DNA from: Bdellovibrio sp.
GTDB taxonomy: Bacteria > Bdellovibrionota > Bdellovibrionia > Bdellovibrionales > Bdellovibrionaceae
Length of the DNA stretch: 9,117 nt
NCBI GenBank assembly: GCA_003176075.1
Contig: PSRN01000212.1
Location: forward strand, 1 to 9,117
Direction: 5' to 3'
In this document: positions 4,736 to 9,117 of the stretch, piece after piece
Position numbering within the stretch: position 1 is the first letter of the stretch
Layout of the letters: each line of letters begins with the position of its first letter
Position numbers and translations under genes: made by a program
The notes under the pieces: generated by a model
Database searches by the model: none
What the model saw: the letters and a program-made list of their open reading frames with translations, nothing else
Told to the model about the DNA's origin: nothing

Positions 4736-6372
4736 CTGATATAATTGACGAGATGACACATATGATCGACTGTCAGGCCTGGGAACAAGCTATTCGCACG
4801 GGGCGCTTTGCGGATGTGCGAAAAGCATTGAAATTGCTGAATTTTTCAAAACTGCCGCGGAAACTGTCTCAACCTGTGGCAAATCTGGCAAGACGCTGCG
4901 GCCTGTACAGCATCTCCCTCCGCATTTTGAGTCCGATCGTCACCCTGGAAAGGAACTACCGGCAAGCGACTCCCCGGCCAGACGAGTTAGCTGAGTATGG
5001 TATGGCTTTGGTCAACATTGGCGCGGTCAGCGAGGGGCGTGGGATTTTGGAATCGATCAGTTCGAAGGATGTGCCGCACCTTCCCCTCCTTTTAGCCCAA
5101 GCCTATATTCCCGAATGGAAATATGGGGACGCAATCCGTGTGCTGGAGCCGTTGCAACATCACGATCATTTGGATTCCTATCTGAAATTGGTCGCTCAGG
5201 TTAATTTGAGCGCGGCCTATGTTTATAATCAAAGGCTTAGCCAGGCTGACGAGCTGATCGCGGAATGTCTGCAAAGCGCAAGCCAGCAGGGGTTTATCTT
5301 GCTTCAGGGCAATCTGCTTGAAATCAAGAGCCAGATGCTTTTGGAGCAACGCCGCTTTTCTGAGGCGCGAAAAGTGATCGCCACTGCCAAGGAGTTTCTG
5401 AGTCACACCGGAACGACCGACGAACTCTATGTCCACAAATGGAGCCGCTTACTTGACTTGTATGAGCGACCGAAATCCAAGGAGGCGACACGGGCACTCC
5501 GGGAAGTCTACCAACAGGCGCTGGTTCTCAGGCACTGGGAAACCTTACGTGATCTCGACCGGCACCTGGCCATCACGCAAAGGGACACGCAATTGTTTCA
5601 CCACCTGTATTACGGGTCTCCTTACGAGGAATACCGGAATCGCCTTCGCGGTCAGCTTTCTGACTTACCCGAACCACCGGCCCACTACATTTGGCGGCTG
5701 CGTGGCGAGAAGGCCACCCGTGGCGCTGCTACCCGTGGCGCCGCTACCCTTGACATGCGCACTCTGCAATTGGATGGAACTGAACTCAATATGAAGCATG
5801 GCTTCCTCTTGCACCGGCTCCTGACTATTTTATCGACGGATTTCTACCGGCCTCTTCGGACGGGCAGTCTTTTCTCCCGGCTGTTTCCCGGTGAATTCTA
5901 TAATCACATCATGGCTCCAAACCGAGTCCACCAGATTGTGAAGCGATTGAACGCTCTATTCAGCGAAAACAGCATTTCTCTTGTCGTCGAAGAACAGCAC
6001 GGCGCCTATCGTCTGAGTACCCCCGCGGCACTGGATATGATCTTGAGTCGTGATTCCGCGAAAGATGGTGGGTCGGATTTAAACTTCAAGCTGGAATCCC
6101 AATTGTCGAGGCTCGAAAGACTCACCGAGGGTCGTATTTTTACCGCCAAGCAAGCCGCCGCGTTGCTCGAGGTTTCTCTGTCGACAGCCACCCGACTGTT
6201 GCGAGTGGCCGCGAGAGATCCCACACGGGGCGGCTTCGTCGCCGCCCTCACCAATCAGCTGGAGATCGTCGGTCATGGGCCAAAAACATCATTTCGATTT
6301 CTGCATGGGCCAAGTCGATTTCTGCATGGGCCAAACACCGCCACAGCTGGGAAAAAAAAGCAAGCCGCGTAG
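4723..6372 (+). CDS. TPR-like / winged-helix regulator-like protein (copy 2)
   Basis: Paralogue of the 814-2361 product, 549 residues. The helical TPR-like region spans about 85-250 (A-E-Y-G-M-A-L, N-L-S-A-A-Y-V-Y, R-F-S-E-A-R-K). A conserved block W-E-T-L-R, D-T-Q-L-F, Y-G-S-P-Y (about 272-302) follows. Residues 342-432 match the OmpR/SARP winged-helix layout: strand L-D-M-R-T-L-Q-L-D-G, helix F-L-L-H-R-L-L-T-I-L, recognition helix near R-V-H-Q-I-V-K-R-L, and a wing ending H-G-A-Y-R-L. A second HTH-like unit is at about 471-495 (F-T-A-K-Q-A-A-A-L-L-E-V-S). The linker (A-T-R-G-A repeats) and C-terminus (R-F-L-H-G-P repeats) contain tandem duplications absent from copy 1. No receiver or membrane domain is seen. 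The start is uncertain: GGGG directly abuts ATG 4723 with no spacing, so ATG 4753 or 4762 may be used. The role as regulator of the divergent lipoprotein is inferred from position and fold. Confidence 0.82.
   Translation: MLGLTDIIDEMTHMIDCQAWEQAIRTGRFADVRKALKLLNFSKLPRKLSQPVANLARRCGLYSISLRILSPIVTLERNYRQATPRPDELAEYGMALVNIGAVSEGRGILESISSKDVPHLPLLLAQAYIPEWKYGDAIRVLEPLQHHDHLDSYLKLVAQVNLSAAYVYNQRLSQADELIAECLQSASQQGFILLQGNLLEIKSQMLLEQRRFSEARKVIATAKEFLSHTGTTDELYVHKWSRLLDLYERPKSKEATRALREVYQQALVLRHWETLRDLDRHLAITQRDTQLFHHLYYGSPYEEYRNRLRGQLSDLPEPPAHYIWRLRGEKATRGAATRGAATLDMRTLQLDGTELNMKHGFLLHRLLTILSTDFYRPLRTGSLFSRLFPGEFYNHIMAPNRVHQIVKRLNALFSENSISLVVEEQHGAYRLSTPAALDMILSRDSAKDGGSDLNFKLESQLSRLERLTEGRIFTAKQAAALLEVSLSTATRLLRVAARDPTRGGFVAALTNQLEIVGHGPKTSFRFLHGPSRFLHGPNTATAGKKKQAA
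5713..5751 (+). repeat. 15-bp tandem repeat in the regulator linker
   Basis: GCCACCCGTGGCGCT (5713-5727) and GCTACCCGTGGCGCC (5728-5742) are adjacent, 13 of 15 identical, with a partial third copy (GCTACCCTT, 5743-5751). They encode Ala-Thr-Arg-Gly-Ala twice, between the TPR-like region and the winged helix. Copy 1 carries a different Gly/Thr/Asp-rich expansion with a 21-base period (GGCACCGAC at 1774 and 1795) at the matching place. Confidence 0.85.
6294..6335 (+). repeat. 21-bp tandem repeat at the regulator C-terminus (R-F-L-H-G-P)
   Basis: Two adjacent 21-base units, 6294-6314 and 6315-6335, are identical at 20 of 21 positions. The shared CATGGGCCAA also appears upstream at 6274-6283, so three copies of that ten-mer exist. 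The repeat copies the end of the conserved G-P-K-T-x-x-x-F motif into two R-F-L-H-G-P units, extending the protein tail. An A8 run (6352-6359) follows near the stop codon. Confidence 0.9.
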
Positions 6373-6400
6373 ATGCCGAACGCACATGTTTAATTATCGA

Positions 6401-6808
6401 TTAATAGCCAAGCAGCCGCCAGGTTGCCCCATCCCATTGATAGAGATTTTTTTCCCACGTGCCTGCGGTGAGAACGTTTACGCCAGCAACTTGATAATAG
6501 GCCTGGACCTCCAATGGACTACCGGGTCCTCCGGGCGTCAGACTCTGCAAGCAGTATTTCTTATAGTCGAGAGCTCTTTCCGCGCAGTGAACGGCGTTAA
6601 AGGAAACGTCATCAAACTTGTCCACAAAATATGTTCCGGCCGGCACCTCGGCGTGACTTATGCATGTTGTGGTCAAGTGAATGTAGCAAAGTCCGGGGCC
6701 TGCCACATAAACGGGTGGAGCGGGTATAACGCCGCCTGACTGTGCCTTGGCATTCAATGCAAAAAGGCTCGCCGCGAGGCACGTGAATAGTATGATCTTG
6801 GTTTTCAT
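6401..6808 (-). CDS. Small exported Cys-containing protein
   Basis: Unrecognised exported protein of 135 residues. The start ATG at 6808 is chosen because GGGAG lies five bases upstream on the minus strand and a clean signal peptide begins there (M-K-T-K then a hydrophobic stretch, cleavage after A-K-A near residue 22); a longer frame to 6841 lacks this. The mature part has four cysteines (C41, C49, C75, C86), enough for two disulfides, and aromatic-rich beta-like segments including Y-Q-W-D-G-A-T-W-R-L-L-G-Y at the end. It has no lipobox, so it is probably periplasmic or secreted. It converges with the second regulator gene, with 28 bp between stops and no obvious terminator. It lies 215 bp downstream of the 7024-7506 gene on the same strand, so it may have its own promoter. 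Function unknown. Confidence 0.8.
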   Translation of the reverse strand: MKTKIILFTCLAASLFALNAKAQSGGVIPAPPVYVAGPGLCYIHLTTTCISHAEVPAGTYFVDKFDDVSFNAVHCAERALDYKKYCLQSLTPGGPGSPLEVQAYYQVAGVNVLTAGTWEKNLYQWDGATWRLLGY

Positions 6809-7023
6809 AACTTCTCCCTTTGTTAAAATTTTGAAAGTCACATTGACCTTCTGAAGTCAGGATAAGGGCACGGGTAAAAGGTACCACTGTTAAAAATGAC
6901 GAGGCTTGAGAGGGTCCTGAGAGGTTTATCAGGTCCGCGCTTCCGCGAAGGAAATGCTGAAGTGGATCCCGATCAATGGTGCGAAATGACTGCCAAAATT
7001 ACCAAACTAACTCCGCTCAGAGG
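6809..7023. other. Intergenic region with a weak hairpin
   Basis: This 215-bp gap lies between two leftward genes. GGTCCTGA (6913-6920) and TCAGGTCC (6929-6936) pair as 5 bp plus 2 bp around one mismatch, and a T-run on the minus strand lies about 14 bases beyond. It may end the 8433-to-7024 transcript, but it is weak. A promoter for the 6808 gene should lie at 6830-6880, where the sequence is AT-rich but shows no convincing -35/-10 pair. No coding sequence is supported. Confidence 0.3.
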
Positions 7024-7506
7024 TCAGTGACGGCAATCTTCCCGGAAGATCGGAGGGCGATTTTCATTTTCCACGTAACCACAGGTGCCGCGTGCCTTCT
7101 GATACACGTCCCAGAAGGTGAACGAATAGGTCGTTTTCAACGACTTTCCTTTGATGCTGAAGGTGACGTCGATCAGATGCTTTCTTTGACTGACTTTGTG
7201 AATCTTTCCAATCTTGTAACTGTCCTTTTTGGGATCGAACCAAATAATTTCAGGCGGCGGCTTGTTGGATTTGGGCTCGGGAGTTCGGGTTTCCCACTTG
7301 GGATTAAAGTATTTCCATTTCTTCTGCTCGGCACACCGGAGGGGCAGTTCTGAATCCGACGCGCCGGTTAGGTAATAGGCCACCGCCTCGGCAGCCACCG
7401 CAGCGATGTCACTGCAGTAGAGCGAGTCAGAAGCAAGAACAGTCTCGGCGTTCAAGATGAATAGTAAAACCGCTAGATTTTTCCAGCGCGCGCAAAGAAA
7501 TGTCAC
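7024..7506 (-). CDS. Small exported protein coupled to the NlpC/P60-like gene
   Basis: Unrecognised exported protein of 160 residues. The GTG start gives a plausible signal peptide (W-K then a hydrophobic stretch, cleavage after V-L-A near residue 26); no longer start is possible because TGA lies two codons upstream in frame. The mature protein has four cysteines (C31, C58, C122, C158), a Pro-rich basic middle (about 66-90, with P-K-W-E-T-R-T-P-E-P-K) and a Lys-rich beta-like C-terminal half. Shine-Dalgarno-like GAGGGG directly touches the GTG, too close for normal initiation. Because the upstream gene stops only 9 bp before, translation is probably coupled to it. Close pairing with a predicted cell-wall peptidase suggests a partner, inhibitor or immunity role, but nothing in the sequence proves this. 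Confidence 0.75.
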   Translation of the reverse strand: MTFLCARWKNLAVLLFILNAETVLASDSLYCSDIAAVAAEAVAYYLTGASDSELPLRCAEQKKWKYFNPKWETRTPEPKSNKPPPEIIWFDPKKDSYKIGKIHKVSQRKHLIDVTFSIKGKSLKTTYSFTFWDVYQKARGTCGYVENENRPPIFREDCRH

Positions 7507-7515
7507 CCCTCAATT

Positions 7516-8433
7516 CTAAATGTTCATGAGCTCAGGGCAATGCAATTTTTCCTGGTTTTCAATTTTTCGCGGCTGTCTGGCTTTACAATCCGGTGTGTCC
7601 TTGTGGCGAAGAATCACTTTAGTGGCTTGCCGGCCATTGCGGGCTTCGTCAAAAACCGGAGCCAGGGATGATTCCGCCAGTGCGTGCTTGATGATGCCGA
7701 CGCCTTTTCCCGTTGATTCGCACACTTCAATTTTCGCAGCGTCATCCGTGCATTCGGGTGGTCCCTCGCAAACTATTCCGGTGTGACCCGTGTCATCCGA
7801 ATGGCGGTTGACAAAAATGTCACCGGGGCACACTTTGCCGTCTTTCGCCTCATCGAAGCAGTCATTGCCTTTGCCCATATCTATCATTTTTTCGGTGGTA
7901 AGAGGCTCAAACTGCTCTTTGTTGGGATAAAAAAGATGACCAGCCGTGCATTCTGAAACAGAAACGAATCCAGAGCAGTCCGTCTGATTATTTGGAATTT
8001 CGCAAGTATCGCTAACCAATTTTGCACGGGCACCCTGCTGGCTGTACTCATTCGGTTTTCCTTCCACTGAAGCACTGGTATCGAGAGCGCTCTTAATGTC
8101 TCCCCCCTTGGAGGCTGGAACCCCACAGCCATCATTTCCCCTGATGTTTGATGGGGCGCCAGTTTCAATCGCCTTGCAGCTTCCCCAGGCGGCCGCGACA
8201 ACCAAATTGGCGGACCTCTCTGTTTTGCAGGCTGCGCTGTTTTGTTCAGCGTTACCCGATGGTGTGGATATGGAAGACGAATTGGGGGCTGTGGTAACCG
8301 ATTGCTGTCCTGTGCTCAATTGCGGCCTTGTGACCCAGTAGGGATAAGAAGTTGTGCTGGCTCGTTCTGAAGAACGAGCGAAGGATAGGCTTGAAAAAGC
8401 GAGGATGATGGCAATGCCAAAAAGCTGTTTCAT
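7516..8433 (-). CDS. Exported NlpC/P60-like cysteine peptidase
   Basis: Predicted exported hydrolase of 305 residues. The start at 8433 gives a typical signal peptide (M-K-Q-L-F-G then hydrophobic, cleavage near F-A at 18-19); the longer frame to 8490 only adds an Arg-rich leader. Residues 20-65 are a Ser/Thr-rich linker. The key signature is T-D-C-S-G-F-V (151-157), matching the NlpC/P60 nucleophile motif D-C-S-G, with C153 as candidate nucleophile. P-G-D-I-F-V (203-208) and G-H-T-G-I-V (216-221) follow, matching the family's G-D-x-V-F-F and H-x-G-I motifs, with H217 as candidate base. Family members cleave peptides in peptidoglycan, commonly at gamma-D-glutamyl-diaminopimelate bonds. The protein is unusually rich in cysteines (13 in total), suggesting a disulfide-stabilised secreted enzyme. 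It is the first gene of a leftward pair with the 7024-7506 gene. Superfamily assignment is by motif, and the third catalytic residue is unclear. Confidence 0.72.
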   Translation of the reverse strand: MKQLFGIAIILAFSSLSFARSSERASTTSYPYWVTRPQLSTGQQSVTTAPNSSSISTPSGNAEQNSAACKTERSANLVVAAAWGSCKAIETGAPSNIRGNDGCGVPASKGGDIKSALDTSASVEGKPNEYSQQGARAKLVSDTCEIPNNQTDCSGFVSVSECTAGHLFYPNKEQFEPLTTEKMIDMGKGNDCFDEAKDGKVCPGDIFVNRHSDDTGHTGIVCEGPPECTDDAAKIEVCESTGKGVGIIKHALAESSLAPVFDEARNGRQATKVILRHKDTPDCKARQPRKIENQEKLHCPELMNI

Positions 8434-8447
8434 TGAACCCCCAGAAC

Positions 8448-8467
8448 GTGGGCGGCGGAGCCGCCAC
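8448..8467 (-). promoter_or_regulatory. Hairpin in the 5' leader of the peptidase gene
   Basis: GTGGGCGGC (8448-8456) and GCCGCCAC (8460-8467) fold into an eight-pair GC-rich stem with one bulged base and a three-base loop. It lies in the predicted leader RNA between the TATAAT at 8490-8495 and the GGGGG ribosome-binding-like run (8438-8442). It could affect mRNA stability or translation. An 8-bp tandem GGATATGC (8469-8476, 8477-8484) sits just upstream. Confidence 0.45.
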
Positions 8468-8489
8468 GGGATATGCGGATATGCATTCA

Positions 8490-8495
8490 ATTATA
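8490..8495 (-). promoter_or_regulatory. Consensus -10 box for the peptidase gene
   Basis: On the minus strand 8495-8490 reads TATAAT, a perfect sigma70 -10 hexamer. It lies about 57 bases upstream of the ATG at 8433 and would give a leader of about 50 nt starting near 8483. No good -35 hexamer is visible at 16-18 bp, so an activator may be needed or the match may be fortuitous. Confidence 0.4.
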
Positions 8496-8805
8496 GGGTG
8501 GCAAGAATCGAAAACCGCGGCCAGCTTAAAGAAAAAGGTTCTCAATTTGACACATGGGGCTTGGCCGCCCAAGTTAAAGTCGAACTTTTCTCTCAGTCTA
8601 GGAGCGCAACTTCAACGTGGAAAAAAGTCTTAACACAAGTCCTTGGGTCGCCTCGGTATCTTTATAAAAAGGACCTTAGATCAAGGTGTTGGCATCTGTC
8701 TAAAGATGCGGCTTGGCCCTTCGTTTGCTTTAACAGGGGCCGCGCTCACGGGAGTATTCGGGACCTCGCCGGCAATCACGTATAAATAGACCAGGATGAT
8801 TCACT
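8496..8805. other. Region without a supported gene
   Basis: No reading frame here combines a good start, a ribosome binding site and protein-like composition. Rightward frames through 8354-8785 are antisense to the peptidase start and look like shadows. A short leftward frame, GTG at 8779 to TGA at 8681 (32 residues, Pro/Ala-rich), has reasonable composition but no visible ribosome binding site. A perfect hairpin ACCTT-AGATC-AAGGT lies at 8673-8687. TTGACA at 8547-8552 resembles a -35 box but lacks a good -10. Confidence 0.4.
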
Positions 8806-9117
8806 TCAAAATTCGATTTTTTCCAATTCGTAGGTTGCGCGATACGATGGAGCAAAATCTTGCAGCGCTCGGGTAATTTGTTGATTTTCAAGACGATCGC
8901 GGAGGAGTTTAGATCCTGGGCGGATAGCTCTGTTTATGAACTCATGGTTTCAAGCATCTCCAACGAACAATCGGTCGAACGCTGATGGGAATGACTTCCC
9001 CTTCAGATGAACCGGGGCCTGTTACGGAGAAACGTTCTTCTCTTTAACTTGAACCTTGCGCGAAATTTTCATCTTCAACCGTGAACACCTTACTGGTGGC
9101 TGAAACGCGCGGTGAGT
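8806..9117 (-). pseudogene. Possible eroded reading frame running off the right edge
   Basis: One minus-strand frame reads from the edge to a TGA at 8806-8808 with only two interruptions in 104 codons: TAA at 9022-9024 and TGA at 8950-8952. The last 47 codons look protein-like, with charged helical composition and an ending R-A-T-Y-E-L-E-K-I-E-F. The part before the TAA contains M-K-I-S-R-K-V-Q-V-K. The open runs are short enough to occur by chance, no family is recognised, and a competing plus-strand frame exists at 8804-8985. It may be a decayed gene, possibly of mobile origin, or simply non-coding DNA. Confidence 0.22.

Noticed and set aside
6389..6407. AT-rich near-palindrome TTAATTATCGATTAATAG between convergent genes as a terminator or operator
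   Set aside because: The symmetry is imperfect, and similarity to the TTGATAATTAG motif is limited to TAATTATC, too little to call.
6275..6739. Plus-strand 154-residue frame continuing from the repeat tail of the second regulator, reachable through the A8 run (6352-6359) by -1 slippage
   Set aside because: A_AAA_AAG is a possible slippery site, but the extension runs antisense through the exported-protein gene at 6401-6808, lacks protein-like motifs, and shows no downstream stimulatory structure that I can see.
8354..8785. Plus-strand 143-residue frame over the peptidase start and upstream region
   Set aside because: Overlaps the signal peptide and promoter of a better-supported gene on the other strand and has no ribosome binding site or recognisable motif.
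8804..8985. Plus-strand short frame opposite the possible pseudogene, and M-V-S-S peptide starting at 8944
   Set aside because: No ribosome binding site, few usable start codons and no recognisable protein pattern; cannot be separated from chance.

Overview
The window (about 9.1 kb, moderate GC) looks like an accessory region from a predatory or Bdellovibrio-like bacterium (Bdellovibrionota/Oligoflexia). This is an inference, resting mainly on two lipoproteins whose signal peptides end in the unusual lipobox F-Q-N-C followed by an S-G-N-G-x-G-Y-x-G motif. I recall that combination from Bdellovibrio-type genomes. Every gene I can support encodes either an exported protein (six) or a large TPR/DNA-binding protein (two). 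No housekeeping gene, rRNA, tRNA, CRISPR array or intact insertion sequence was seen.

Left half (74-6372): two copies of one arrangement. A FQNC lipoprotein gene points left and a paralogous TPR/winged-helix gene points right, back to back. Copy 1 is 74-709(-) with 814-2361(+). Copy 2 is 3907-4686(-) with 4723-6372(+). Between them lies 2429-3796(+), a larger lipoprotein with two Ig-like repeats, a Pro-rich linker and a Cys-rich tail. It is probably co-transcribed with the first regulator, although a 10-bp inverted repeat sits directly against its ribosome binding site. Both large proteins read as a helical TPR-like sensor region, a flexible linker, an OmpR/SARP-type winged helix, and a second C-terminal helix-turn-helix. 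The simplest model is that each one regulates its adjacent exported lipoprotein(s).

Right half (6401-8433): three leftward genes for exported, disulfide-type proteins. In transcription order they are an NlpC/P60-like cysteine peptidase (7516-8433), a small exported protein starting 9 bp after it (7024-7506), and a 135-aa exported Cys protein (6401-6808). The first two look like a translationally coupled pair. A hydrolase plus protective partner is possible but unproven.

Right edge (8496-9117): no intact gene. It holds a promoter for the peptidase gene, some weak hairpins, and a possible eroded reading frame running off the edge.

Short tandem duplications (periods 15, 18, 21 and 30 bp, all multiples of three) recur in four of the five left-half genes, mostly in linkers, tails and one signal peptide, suggesting recent local repeat expansion.
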